NCBI GenBank assembly: GCA_964036045.1
Contig: OZ038380.1
Coordinates: 10,315,913-10,379,912, forward strand
Source: Eutreptiella sp. 'Long Island Sound 2002'
Taxonomy: Eukaryota; Euglenozoa; Euglenophyceae; Eutreptiales; Eutreptiaceae
Direction of reading: 5' to 3'
DNA length: 64,000 bases
Both the position numbers and the translations under genes were made by a program. Shown here one piece after another: positions 21,323-32,882 of this stretch; within the stretch, counting starts at the first letter, position 1, and every line of letters begins with the position of its first letter. The notes under the pieces are model-generated. The model had not been told where the DNA came from. It worked only from the letters and a program-made list of their open reading frames with translations, and searched no databases.

Positions 21323-21689
21323 GGGAAAGCATTCCGGGGGTCACATCCCGAGGACACAGGCTCTAAGGCTCTGACCGCTTCCAGTCCCTGACCAAGCGAG
21401 AAGGCATGTTACGGGCAGCAACAGTGCCCTGGCCCCCCCAGAGCACCTGCTCGGGCAGTGACAGCACAATGGCCCCCCCAGTGTGCCTTTACAGGGCAGG
21501 ATAGCACACCTGAACTCCTGGCCGCCTCCCTGGCGGTCATGGTGGACCTGACCCGCGTGGGCACCTGCTGAGCCTGGGGGCGCTCACCGCCCGCAGAGCG
21601 ACTTCTGTCCGCGGGCACCCTGCTAGAAGTGTTGCTTGAGCCCGTGCCCGTTAGCTGAGGCTCTGCCGGGGTCCATGTACTGGGTACCT

Positions 21690-22240
21690 GGTACCGAGGC
21701 ATCATATGGTACCTGTGAAAACCTCTTGGAAGCAAGGTTCTGAGCTGTCCAATGCTGCAATGATCCCACAAATGACTGTGGCAGTGGATCTGACACGCAG
21801 TGAGGATTAGTTGAGTTTGAAACCAGGTTATGCAATCGGAGACCGCCACGGTCTTTCTGGTTCAGACCAAGATGAGCTGGCGTACCCTGTGCACCATATG
21901 GTACCCGATACAACCTCTTGGAAGCAAGGTTCTGAGCTGTCCAATGATTCAATGATCCTACAAATGACTGTGGCAGTGGATCCGACATGCAGGGAGGATT
22001 AGCTGAGTCTGAAACCAGGTAATGCAGTGGGAGACTGCCACGCTCTTTCTGGTCCAGACCAAGATGAGCTGGCGTACCCTGTGCATCATATGGTACCCAT
22101 GACAACCTCTCGGAAGCAAGGTTCTGAGCAATCCAATGCTACAATGATCCCACAAATGACTGTGGCAGCGGATCGGACACTCAGGGAGGGTGGCTGAGTG
22201 TGAAACCAGGTTATGCAATCGGAGACTGCCACGCTCTTTC
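21690..22240 (-). repeat. 192-bp tandem repeat, ~3 copies, open on minus strand
   Basis: GGAAGCAAGGTTCTGAG starts at 21728, 21920 and 22112, exactly 192 bp apart. Because 192 is 64 codons and the minus frame has no stop, the repeat reads as 64-residue units (words such as GTPAHLGLNQKDRG, SDPLPQSFVGSL, HWTAQNLASKR) over 160 codons. Amino-acid substitutions between copies are moderate. This could be a repetitive protein exon or simply an open minisatellite. There is no start or splice evidence. Confidence 0.85.
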
Positions 22241-22740
22241 TGGTCCAGTACTCCGAGCCCCCCAGAGCACCGATGCGGGCAATCACAGTACTCTGAGCCC
22301 CCCCAGAGCACCGATGTGGGCAATTACAGTACTCTGAGCCCCCCAAGAGCACCGATGTGGGCAATGACAGTAATCTGAGCCCCCCCAGAGCACCGATGTG
22401 GGCAATTACAGTACTCTGAGTCCCGACAGAGCACCGATGTGGGCAATCACAGTACTCTGAGCCCCCCCAGAGCACCAATGTGGGCAACCACAGTACTCTG
22501 AGCCCCCCCAGAGCACCGATGCGGGCAATCACAGTACTCTGAGCCCCCCAGAGCACCGACGTGGGCAATTACAGTACTCTGAGCCCCCCCAGAGCACCGA
22601 TGTGGGCAATTACAGTACTCTGACCCCCCCCCAGAGCACCACTGTGGGCAATCACAGTACTCTGAGCCCGCCCAGTGCACCGATGTGGGCAATCACAGTA
22701 CTCTGAGCCCCCCCAGAGCACTGATGTGGGCAACTCAAGG
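22240..22740 (+). repeat. 41-bp minisatellite with CTCTG...CAGAG stem, ~12 copies
   Basis: The unit is GCAATCACAGTACTCTGAGC plus a C-run and CAGAGCACCGATGTGG. GGGC positions at 22280, 22321, 22362 and 22403 give a strict 41-bp period. Each unit can form a 5-bp stem (CTCTG with CAGAG) around a C-rich loop. Confidence 0.93.
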
Positions 22741-23306
22741 CGATCAGGGCCCCCTCTGAGCGCCGTCAGCTGGGCAACTTCAAGCAGCCAGAGCCCCCCC
22801 CTGGCCGCCGGAACCTTCTTTTCCGGTCTGTTCGCGATGGCCAGAGCCATTCGGGCCCCCACACCATGACTAGGTCACCAGCCCCGGGGTTCTCTGGGCG
22901 TGGAGGTGGGGGGGTTCCGGGGTGGGGGGGGGCTCCTAATATGGTTGTCAGCCATTCCAATACATCCCTGGTCCCAGGCACCAGAATGTTAAGACCAAAG
23001 CAAGTAGCCTGACAAACTTCCATCCCACATGACGCCCATGACTTCCCATAATCCCATGATCCCAATCCTGGCAGTAGCACCCCACAATCCAACCAACAGA
23101 AACCCCATAATTCAACCGACCCTAGACCACAAAACTCCAAAACACCAGACCCGGCACTGATGCGACCGCGAAACTGGATGATCCGTCAAACACAACAACA
23201 ATCAAATCACTACAAACGACACAATCCCATAACATCGGACCCCATACAGAAACCCACAAGATGACCGAACCAAGCTATGCACTCGCAGAGACCGACGCGG
23301 CTGTAC

Positions 23307-23511
23307 CCGGGGGTCCAAGGTGTGCAGGCCATTCAAAAGGGGGAGGTATGCCTGTAAGAGGGGCTTGCTGCATGGCTCTGAGAGACGATCGAAGAGGCGG
23401 GGTAACAGAGTGCCCTCTTCCATCATGGCAGCGAGCGCTGATTCCGTGAAATCCTCAACCAGTTGTTGCATCAATTGAACAGCACTTGCGGCAATGTCAG
23501 GCTGAGGGGAT
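23307..23511 (-). CDS. Exon, HEAT/ARM-like
   Basis: The acceptor is GATTCTTTCAG and the donor CCCCGG|GTACAG. It encodes PQPDIAASAVQLMQQLVEDF, then TESALAAMMEEGTLLPRLFD and SEPCSKPLLQAYLPLLNGLH, a textbook pattern of paired amphipathic helices with conserved Leu/Ala spacing. This is the best ARM/HEAT candidate in the window. Confidence 0.7.
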
Positions 23512-26500
23512 CTGAAAGAATCATGGTAGTGGGAGGGCAGGCGTTCATGGGACGTGGCTCCAAGTTGATGTTGTGTTCTAATGGCTCCATTGGGGCGCAA
23601 TCAAAAAACCAACCTGGGCATTGGGCTTTATCTCTGCCCATACTATGACTCACTAGCCCCGTCAGAATTTTACATGGTTCGGTGACTGCAGGGGGGCAGG
23701 GCTCACGGTTTCTAGGGATGCCTCATGCAGAGGCCCGTTTCCATGAGCTCCGATACAAGCTATCGAAGGACATGTCGGTCATATCCTTCGCTCAGGTTGG
23801 TTAGATGATTCAGAGTAAGAGTGTCCTGCTGCGTGTTTTCCTGCATTCACACCACTTTGTGCATACCAATTGGAAGCGCACAAGGGGTACCATCACAGTT
23901 GTTTCGTTCTAGGGGGCATTGCATGCCGGCAGGGACACAGAGACACCCCTTCCCATCCCACGAGAGCTCCTTTTGATTGAATCTGAGGAGCGCCGGATCT
24001 AGTACCAACAATGTGTACAGACTTGGGGCTCCTTAGATCTGGTCCACAAGTGTGGCTGCCTCAGCATTTATGCTTCCATGTCCCGCAATATTTGTTTCCT
24101 CAGCCTTCCACAACGGTTCTCCAAGTTTAACCAGCTGTAGGCAGCAGAGGTGTAGTGTTGTCGGTGTTTTAAAGATGTGGTTGTTGCCCCAAGGCCGAAT
24201 AGGCCATGAAAAAGGGTTTCCCCTGCTGAACACCGATGATGATGCACACAATAAGTGGCTCCGGACAGACCATTGCGAAAGACCATGATACCTGAGACTC
24301 TTGAAACTAGCTTTCATGAACGATGGCTGTGTGGTATGTAAGGACTACTGTGAAGGAGCTATTCTCCTTGACCTGCAGACACTGTGCTTTTATAAGAATG
24401 GTTCTTGGGGCATTGGGTTCAACAGACCCTGGAGCTTTTTCGGCTCAGGCAAGGCTCTCGGTAATGACCAAAATCAGCCCAAACTCGGCTTCTGCTTTCG
24501 ATGATTAGAACAGGGTGTTGTAACCACCTTCTATTGCAAATCTCCTCTGAAAGGGGTCGGAGTCCTTCCCAAGCTGTTGCGCCCTTTCGATGCTAAATTT
24601 GCAGAAAGCTTGGGAATCCAAACGCAGTGTTGTGGTGGAATTCTACATGCTCTGTGTGGCGTTACACCTGCCCCGAAACGCAATTGCTTAGTTTTTAGCT
24701 CTAAATTGCACCCAGCCATCGTGGTGTTGCACTCCTTCCAAGCATCCTTTGTTCAGTCCAAAGTGCACACTTACACATGGCCGGACCTCAGCACGAATCC
24801 AGTCGAAATTCCATACAATATGCGATATTGCTGCTGCATTATTCTGTCTAAAATCAGGCCGCACTTCATATTCGGATACAGCAAGACATTGCCCCTGTGC
24901 TTGCGCCAATTAGGGGAAATGAGGGTACCATGCAAGGCTTTTGTGATGGCACTAGTTATCTCTGTTATCAAGGACAAAGCGGCATAGTTGTACAAAAACC
25001 TAGCAATAGCTCTGCCCCGACCCCACCAGTGCCAATGCGGGTGTGCTTTTGGAACAACAAGCAATGTAGACGGGAAACAGACAGTGCACACATACATAAA
25101 GAATGGCGGCAAAAGATGCACAATGACCGACACTTCTCGCTCATCCAGTCGGGAGGCCTCGTGAGCGGAGATGTATCGAAGTGCATCCAAGCTGAGCTGC
25201 AGCAAGCGACCAGACCGCTCCTCTCGCAAGATCTGCTGCAGGCGCATCTGAGCCAAAAACAAGACGCAACATGTTGTTTGTGTAGGAGACGTAATCCTAG
25301 GGCAATATGTTGACGTCAAGACAGTGTTTGAGAGTCAAGAAGAAAGTGGTACACATACATACCTCTGAGAACTTCCAATACCCTGTCCAAAGGGCCTGCA
25401 AAGGCTAAATTCTCGGCAATCAAAAGGGCCACAAGGGAACAACACAACAAATGGCCCCTATACCCGGCTTGTTGTCCGGTCATCTATAGGTTCAGGCCCA
25501 CCACAAACCAAAAAACCAGAATGGAATACCTATAAAGTGGCAACCTTGGTGTTCCATGGACTCTTGAGCAAGTTAGATGTAGATTGTGTATGGAAGTAAA
25601 GTGAAAGAAAAAAGCGCCTACTTGAATGGACCGAAGCTGCGGCGTGAGAACTGTCCACGCCGTGCAAAAGGCTGATCATCGTGGCGGGTACCCGAAGCCC
25701 AGTTGACCTAGTGTGGAACACCTTGTCCCCAATGCTCAATTCCATAATAAAGAGGTCCGACGACGTCACACAACCTATTTTCTCCATACTCAACCTGTAG
25801 CAAAAAAGAAGTACCTACAGCAACCTACAGCCGGAAGCAATAAGCGCACTAATGCGCACAGAAATAAATTGGGTGGCTGCACTTTTCATCAGTTTGCATG
25901 ACTGATCATGCACTAGGTCAACCATCCCGTGAAAAAAGGTAGCAGCCATGTGTGTTGCAAACAAAATTTCAACCGCTGGTATCATACCCAACCTCTCGTC
26001 TAGGCACTAACCCAAGCAATAAACTGGCCCCGTGTGTGTTGGGAATCACCAAGGCAGAGAAAAAGCGCAGGAAGATTTGCTAGTTTGCTGCTCAAGGCTG
26101 GGACTAGAGATCTCAAAACCCCTTAGTCGACCACACGCCATTATGATGTTGGTTGGCCTTTGATGTGAGAAGATGCAGTATATGTAGGACAGCGCGTGGT
26201 CTGGCTGTCTTCCCATGTTGTGTTGACTATGCTGGGCTCGATAGAGCAGCGTGGGTCGTGTGGGCTTCTGACGACTGAGCATTGCAATAGGAGAATTCGC
26301 ATGTCCGAGGTCTGCAGGATAAGGTAAATATAGTGTTCATACATGGGATGTGGGGCCGATGTGCATTTGGAAATGGGATTTCTAAGGAGGTGCAGCGAAA
26401 GTAATTATCACTCGTGTTCATAAGCAGAAGTGAGTCTTGCAGGATCAACCAAAGGAGTAGACTTCGCCCACTACATGTGCAGTTGTGGCTGAAGACACAA

Positions 26501-26669
26501 TGGGCACGTTGCTTCACCTACAGCACAAAACTAGTAGTCGGACATAGATTTGAAGTGTAGAGCGGAGTACCAGCACAGCATTCAATGGCCCGACAGTCTC
26601 CAGTTGTGGGATGAGCGCCACAGCAGCACACGCGTCGCTGTAATTCTCGAAGATCGTTGGTAACATCTT
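23307..26669 (-). CDS. Second spliced helix-repeat (ARM/HEAT-like) gene, partial model
   Basis: Minus-strand exons with GT-AG borders: 26669-26518 (152 bp), 25247-25092 (52 codons, ATG-first, phase 0-0), 24894-24775 (exactly 40 codons, phase 0-0, ideal GTAAGT donor) and 23511-23307 (205 bp). Further candidates lie at 25800-25620, 24592-24528 and 24134-24033. Products are amphipathic helix pairs such as LQLSLDALRYISAHEASRL, FRQNNAAAISHIVWNFDWIR and ASAVQLMQQLVEDFTESALA. 25247-25092 and 24894-24775 join in phase; others are not yet reconciled. Probably a paralogue or relative of the gene at 5568-8256. Likely a scaffold protein; partners unknown. Confidence 0.6.
23520..24030. other. No recognisable feature
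   Basis: Intron-like sequence between candidate exons of the minus-strand gene. Nothing else supported. Confidence 0.35.
24775..24894 (-). CDS. Exon, 40 codons, helix-repeat protein
   Basis: Acceptor AAGCACAG and donor CCATGT|GTAAGT, in phase 0 throughout. It starts GQCLAVSEYEVRPDFRQNN and ends RAEVRPC. It joins in phase to the preceding exon that ends at 25092 (PPFFMY). Confidence 0.68.
25092..25247 (-). CDS. Exon beginning ATG, helix-repeat protein
   Basis: A strong TTTTTGGCTCAG acceptor precedes ATGCGCCTGCAGCAG, so the ATG need not be the start. It encodes MRLQQILREERSGRLLQLSL and continues to VIVHLLPPFFMY. A weak GTGTGC donor gives phase 0; an alternative GTATGT donor four bases earlier would break the phase with the next exon. 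Confidence 0.65.
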
Positions 26670-26932
26670 CTGTAAATGGCAAACAATGTGGCACCACAAA
26701 GAGTGAGAGAGAACATGGAATCCGTACTATGCTAACATCAGAGGCGGGTCTAACGCTGCAACATCTCCAACATCAACAACAACATACCACAGAAGTCAAT
26801 GCACCACACGAACGAAGCACATGCGTGTGCAGTGAACAATGTGTATGCAGGCATCCTACCAGATCAGCGTACCTTAATCATTCTGTTCAGTCTTCGAGAA
26901 CCCTACGATCAAAGAGACAAAGTTCACACACC

Positions 26933-26951
26933 CACACACTGACACGAACAT

Positions 26952-27002
<51 letters not shown>

Positions 27003-27142
27003 CACACACGCACGCACACACACACACACACATGCTTTGGCGACAAACAGAGCACAAAGAAAGCTGGTCTGGATGTACTAGATCTCGTCAGGTGCAAAGC
27101 AGAACAAACATAAACACACACACACACACACAGACACAAACA

Positions 27143-27183
<41 letters not shown>
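26933..27183 (+). repeat. (CA)n microsatellites, two long tracts
   Basis: Imperfect CA arrays at about 26933-27030 and 27115-27183 with single CG, AA or GA interruptions. Confidence 0.97.
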
Positions 27184-27186
<3 letters not shown>

Positions 27187-27189
27187 TGC

Positions 27190-27670
27190 AAACAAACAGC
27201 CGAGCAGCACAACGCCGGGTCTGACTGTCAGATTCCTCGTCACTTGGACAGTCAAAAAAGACAGAGCATGATCAACGCCGATAGGCGCCATTTTGTGGGG
27301 ACAAGCGTGCAGAACAGCTCGTGACCTACATGCAAGAAGGACGGTGCTTCCCTATGGCAGGACCGGCCAGAGTGCACGATGACGTCACCAGAGCGGCAAA
27401 TACCCCCGCGGCGAGATACAATTCGGGGCCTGGATGCCCCATGCGACGTATACGTGTGACAATGTGAGTTCACACCTTTAGAGGTGATTGATCAGTTCTG
27501 CCCCTGCCCCCGCCCGTTCACCCCTACGAGGATTGTGATCACGTCAGTTCAACCAGTTCACGATTCTCGAAAATCAGGACCCACACACTGCACCCTGGCC
27601 TGCTCCCACCGCCCCAGTAATGTCCGTTCAAAAGTAAAAATGCAGAAAGATTACACGGATCCTAATCTGG
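27190..27670. other. No recognisable feature
   Basis: No exon, repeat or RNA could be supported between the CA tracts. Confidence 0.35.
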
Positions 27671-27673
27671 AAG

Positions 27674-27675
<2 letters not shown>

Positions 27676-27713
<38 letters not shown>

Positions 27714-27746
27714 GCACGCACACCCATGTGCACGCACGCGCGCGCG

Positions 27747-27778
<32 letters not shown>
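27676..27778 (+). repeat. (CA)n/(CG)n microsatellite
   Basis: A CA tract with ACGC and CGCGCG interruptions. Histidine/threonine- or cysteine/valine-only frames across it are artefacts. Confidence 0.97.
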
Positions 27779-28218
27779 GGGTGATGGTAGTGCAGCACTT
27801 GACACAGGCATGTCCACTTGTTGTTGGATATCGTGATGGGGTCATTGTCGTGCAAGGCCGGGTACCGACATGCCTTTTCCTGTTAACGTACTGCTGCTGC
27901 AATGGATGTGCGGCTTTTATGCAATAGGGCAAGTTGTCATATAGCAGCGATGCTTTCAAGCTGTTTTATGTGAGACCAAAAAAATGGGACACACCCGTGC
28001 TGTCTAAAAAAAGGACAACTGAGAGGGCGGCCGTGGCTACAAGACCCGTCAGACCAAGCCATCGAGTTGTTCACACACGAAATATAGGCCACACCACTTC
28101 ATAATTGCAACTACAATGAGTGTGTGCCAACCATACCTTGGGAAGAAGGGCTCGCCTCAGCCGACTTCTACGAACTCCTGCAACAAATAAAACCACGTGG
28201 CAGAATGGAACGTACAAT

Positions 28219-28677
28219 CTACGCTACTGCCCTGTTCATATGACTTCGCACAATACGCATATCCGATTCAATATTGTTGCAGGTGTGGGAGTACACGATT
28301 GGTATAATGCAGTGTTGTATCCGGTTTCGTACATATCCATCCTCATCATGAGGTGCACCATCACAAGCCATTGTTGAAAAGTGTGATCTCACACCGCAAG
28401 GCCAAAAACTGATTATTTTGGTGGCAAACCTTTCTGTCTGCACTGCCTTTGCGGTTCGCTGGGTACACCTGTGCCACACAATTTGCCCACAAATTAGATC
28501 CACAATGAGGTAGTGATTCTCACCATATTGAAACACCCAAAAACGTTTGCGCAATCGCCTGTGCCCATTATTGCAACAAAATGTGAAGTCCCTAACCATC
28601 CGATCCTCGTTCAAGAGGATCCAACCGACAACAACCAAAATGTGATTCAAGTGAAAACAAGTGAAACCCACAAACAT
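28219..28677 (-). CDS. Weak minus-strand ORF, 150 codons
   Basis: A continuous minus-strand frame has balanced composition, including FCCNNGHRRLRKRFWVFQYG, ENHYLIVDLICGQIVWHRCT and HDEDGYVRNRIQHCIIPIVY. The first codons overlap the start of the GAGAAACC repeat region. No ATG is well placed and no family was recognised. It could be one or more exons or a chance frame. Confidence 0.3.
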   Translation of the reverse strand: MFVGFTCFHLNHILVVVGWILLNEDRMVRDFTFCCNNGHRRLRKRFWVFQYGENHYLIVDLICGQIVWHRCTQRTAKAVQTERFATKIISFWPCGVRSHFSTMACDGAPHDEDGYVRNRIQHCIIPIVYSHTCNNIESDMRIVRSHMNRAVA

Positions 28678-30435
28678 TCAACAGAAACCAAAAAAACTGC
28701 AAAAGAGACCTACAAAAAATCAAGAGAAACCAAAACAACTTTAAAGGATTTCAAAAGTGAAACCCACAAACATTCAAGAGAAACCAAGAGAAACCCACAA
28801 ACATTCAAGAGAAACCAAGAGAAACCCACAAACATTCAAGAGAAACCCAAAAAACTGCAAAAGAAACCCACAACAATTTAAGAGAAACCAACAAAATCCA
28901 ACCGAAAATCAAGAGAATCAAGAGAAACCAAGAGACCAAGAAAGCAAGAGAAACCAAGAGACCAAGAAACCAAGAGACCAAGAAACCAAGAGAAAACCAA
29001 GAGAAACCAAGAGACCAAGAGAAACCAAGAGAAACCAAGAGAAACCAAGAGACCAAGAGAAACCAAGAGAAACCAAGAGAAACCAAGAGAACAAGAAACC
29101 AAGAGAAACCAAGAGAGACCAAGAAACCAAGAGAAACCAAGAGAAACCAAGAGAAACCAAGAGAAACCAAGAGAAACCAAGAGACCAAGAAACCAAGAGA
29201 AACCAAGGGACCAAGAAACCAGGAACCAGGAAACCAAGAACCAAGAACCAATTAAATCATGAATGCAAATCCTTTATAGACCAAGAGAAACCAAGAGAAA
29301 CCAAGAGAAACCAAGAGAAACCAAGAGAAACCAAGAGAAACCAAGAGACCAAGAAACCAAGAGAAACCAAGAGACCAAGAAACCAAGAACCAAGAAACCA
29401 AGAACCAAGAACCAATAGACCAAGAGAAACCAAGAGAAACCAAGAGAAACCAAGAGAAACCAAGAGAAACCAAGAGAAACCAAGAGACCAAGAAACCAAG
29501 AGAAACCAAGAGACCAAGAGACCAAGAGACCAAGAGAAACCAAGAGAAACCAAGAGAAACCAAGAGAAACCAAGAGACCAAGAAACCAAGAGAAACCAAG
29601 AGACCAAGAGACCAAGAGAAACCAAGAGAAACCAAGAGAAACCTAGAGACCAAGAGAACAAGAACCCAGAACCAATTAAATCATGAATGCAAATCCTTTA
29701 TAGACCAAGAGAAACCAAGAGAAACCAAGAGAAACCAAGAGAAACCAACAAACCAAGAGACCAAGAAACCAAGAACCAAGAACCAACTAAATCATGAATG
29801 CAAATCCAAGAGACCAAACCAAGAGACCAAACCAAGAGACCAAACCAAGAGACCAAACCAAGAGACCAAACCAAGAACCAAGAACCAATTAAATCATGAA
29901 TGCAAATCCTTTATAGACCAAGAGAAACCAAGAGAAACCAAGAGAAACCAAGAGAAACCAAGAGAAACCAAGAGAAACCAAGAGACCAAGAAACCAGGAG
30001 AAACCAAGAGACCAAGAAAGCAAGAGCCAAGAAACCAAGAACCAAGAACCAATAGACCAAGAGAAACCAAGAGAAACCAAGAGAAACCAAGAGAAACCAA
30101 GAGAAACCAAGAGAAACCCAAAAGACCAAAAAACCAAGAGAAACCAAGAGACCAAGAGACCAAGAGACCAAGAGAAACCAAGAGAAACCAAGAGAAACCA
30201 AGAGAAACCAAGAAACCAAGAAACCAAGAGAAACCAAGAGACCAAGAGGGCAAGAGAAACCAAGAGAAACCAAGAGAAACCAAGAGACCAAGAGAACAAG
30301 AACCAAGAACCAATTAAATCATGAATGCAAATCCTTTATAGACCAAGAGAAACCAAGAGAAACCAAGAGAAACCAAGAGAAACCAAGAGAAACCAAGAGA
30401 AACCAAGAGACCAAGAAACCAAGAGAAACCAAGAG
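28660..30435 (+). repeat. GAGAAACCAA low-complexity array with ~424-bp higher-order unit
   Basis: The array is built from GAGAAACCAA decamers mixed with GAGACCAAGAAACCAA. A 28-bp landmark containing ATTAAATCATGAATGCAAAT recurs at 29251, 29675, 29888 and 30313, giving two pairs 424-425 bp apart. The plus frame reads as a Lys/Glu/Arg/Gln string and the minus frame as a Phe/Leu/Ser string. Both follow from the repeat and are not proposed as genes. It runs straight into satellite A at 30436. Confidence 0.95.
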
Positions 30436-32228
30436 ATCCGATTCTGATTCTGCCTCCCGCTCTGAAGCGGTGGGGATCCCCGATACGGCAGGGGTGAGGT
30501 AGCCATTTCGCCCACTTGTGGGCCACTTCTGATTCTGCCCCCCGCTCTGAAGCGGTGGGGATCCCCGATACGGCAGGGGTGAGGTAGCCATTTGGCCCAC
30601 TTGTGGGCCACTTCTGATTTTGCCCCCCGCTCTGAAGCGGTGGGGATCCCCGATACGGCAGGGGTGAGGTAGCCACTTTGCCCACTTGTGGGCCACTTCT
30701 GATTCTGCCCCCCGCTCTGAAGCGGTGGGGATCCCCGATACGGCAGGGGTGAGGTAGCCACTTTGCCCACTTGTGGGCCACTTCTGATTCTGCCCCCCGC
30801 TCTGAAGCGGTGGGGATCCCCGATACGGCAGGGGTGAGGTAGCCACTTTGCCCACTTGTGGGCCACTTCTGATTTTGCCCCCCGCTCTGAAGCGGTGGGG
30901 ATCCCCGATACGGCAGGGGTGAGGTAGCCACTTCGCCCACTTGTGGGCCACTTCTGATTTTGCCCCCCGCTCTGAAGCGGTGGGGATCCCCGATACGGCA
31001 GGGGTGAGGTAGCCACTTTGCCCACTTGTGGGCCACTTCTGATTCTGCCCTGCGCTCTGAAGCGGTGGGGATCCCCGATACGGCAGGGGTGAGGTAGCCA
31101 TTTGGCCCACTTGTGGGCCACTTCTGATTTTGCCCCCCGCTCTGAAGCGGTGGGGATCCCCGATACGGCAGGGGTGAGGTAGCCACTTTGCCCACTTGTG
31201 GGCCACTTCTGATTCTGCCCCCCGCTCTGAAGCGGTGGGGATCCCCGATACGGCAGGGGTGAGGTAGCCACTTGGCCCACTTGTGGGCCACTTCTGATTC
31301 TGCCTCCCGCTCTGAAGCGGTGGGGATCCCCGATACGGCAGGGGTGAGGTAGCCACTTCGCCCACTTGTGGGCCACTTCTGATTCTGCCCCCCGCTCTGA
31401 AGCGGTGGGGATCCCCGATACGGCAGGGGTGAGGTAGCCACTTTGCCCACTTGTGGGCCACTTCTGATTCTGCCCCGCGCTCTGAAGCGGTGGGGATCCC
31501 CGATACGGCAGGGGTGAGGTAGCCATTTGGCCCACTTGTGGGCCACTTCTGATTTTGCCCCCCGCTCTGAAGCGGTGGGGATCCCCGATACGGCAGGGGT
31601 GAGGTAGCCACTTTGCCCACTTGTGGGCCACTTCTGATTCTGCCCCCCGCTCTGAAGCGGTGGGGATCCCCGATACGGCAGGGGTGAGGTAGCCACTTGG
31701 CCCACTTGTGGGCCACTTCTGATTCTGCCTCCCGCTCTGAAGCGGTGGGGATCCCCGATACGGCAGGGGTGAGGTAGCCACTTCGCCCACTTGTGGGCCA
31801 CTTCTGATTCTGCCCCCCGCTCTGAAGCGGTGGGGATCCCCGATACGGCAGGGGTGAGGTAGCCATTTGTCCCACTTGTGGGCCACTTCTGATTTTGCCC
31901 CCCGCTCTGAAGCGGTGGGGATCCCCGATACGGCATGGGTGAGGTAGCCACTTTGCCCACTTGTGGGCCACTTCTGATTCTGCCCCCCGCTCTGAAGCGG
32001 TGGGGATCCCCGATACGGCAGGGGTGAGGTAGCAACTTTGCCCACTTGTGGGCCACTTCTGATTCTGCCCCCCGCTCTAAAGCGGTGGGGATCCCCGATA
32101 CGGCATGGGTGAGGTAGCCATTTCGCCCACTTGTGGGCCACTTCTGATTTTGCCCCCCGCTCTGAAGCGGTGGGGATCCCCGATACGGCAGGGGTGAGGT
32201 AGCCACTTTGCCCACTTGTGGGCCACTT
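30436..32228 (-). repeat. Satellite A, left array (part 1), 85-bp unit, minus orientation
   Basis: Units are exactly 85 bp: CGATACGGCA at 30481, 30566 and 30651. Each holds three palindromes: GCCCACTTGTGGGC, CCGCTCTGAAGCGG and GGGGATCCCC. Divergence between units is only a few per cent, at a handful of recurrent positions (CTGATTC/CTGATTT, CCATTTC/CCACTTG). Confidence 0.99.
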
Positions 32229-32882
32229 TGTCACGCAGCACAAGTTGCGTGGAATCCGTGAGTTTTTGAAAGATGTGCTACCCCGCCTAGGTACACAGTG
32301 GGCCCAAAGCCGTGAACAACTTGGTGGTAGAGGCATGCAGCCCGCCCCATCGATTTGGCAGGAGGCCCAGGTGATGCTGAACAACAAAGTGTTTGTGGAT
32401 GACGGTGATGCCCTATTTTTTCACCAGGGTGTGTCCTCGCGAAAACGAGGGGCCAATGGCAAGGCCATCCGTGACTACCCCCGCATCGAGGTTGGTGATG
32501 TTACCCGGTGGAAGGACACCTTCGCCGCCATTAATGAAGGCCGCCGTGTCACTTGGGCGCAGTTCTCGTCCCTGCTCCGTATTCACCGCGTCACAGCGGA
32601 GTTTTGCACATGTGCCACGTACTCCACCCTTGGAATCTGTGACGGCATCTTGCTATGGCTCCTTGTTAAGGAGCCTGGTTTTACCGTGCCTTTGCGATAC
32701 TCATGGAAGTACGTTGGCGCCCGGCCCTTTAGGTACGGCCGTGGGAGGCGGACAGTTGCCTCTCGTGTTGAGCCGCCACATGTGCGTGAGTTCAAGTCGC
32801 AAGCAAGCCCCGCCAAGAAAGGTGGCCGAAAAAGAGCTCAAAAGGTTGTTGAGGACGACTCCTCCAGTGACAGTAGCTGTGA
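32229..32882 (+). CDS. SWIM-type zinc-finger protein fragment interrupting satellite A
   Basis: A 654-bp unique insert is open throughout on the plus strand (about 218 codons) and reads into satellite sequence on both sides, so it has no own start or stop. Near its middle is EFCTCATYSTLGICDGILLW, which fits the SWIM finger C-x-C-x(n)-C-x-H except that the final His is Asp. SWIM fingers close many MULE-type transposases and some plant/algal regulators. The tail is basic then acidic-serine (KKGGRKRAQKVVEDDSSSDS), like a nuclear targeting tail. The insert is flanked by a 22-bp direct repeat of satellite sequence (32207-32228 and 32883-32904). I call it a fragment of a transposase-like or nuclear protein. 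Exact family uncertain. Confidence 0.55.

Noticed and set aside
26657-27927. His/Thr- or Cys/Val-only frames
   Set aside because: Translations of CA/GT microsatellites.
28757-30435. Charged plus-strand protein (RETKRNQEKPRDQE repeats) and hydrophobic minus-strand proteins
   Set aside because: Both follow directly from a decameric purine-rich repeat. No start context, splice sites or non-repeat coding extension.
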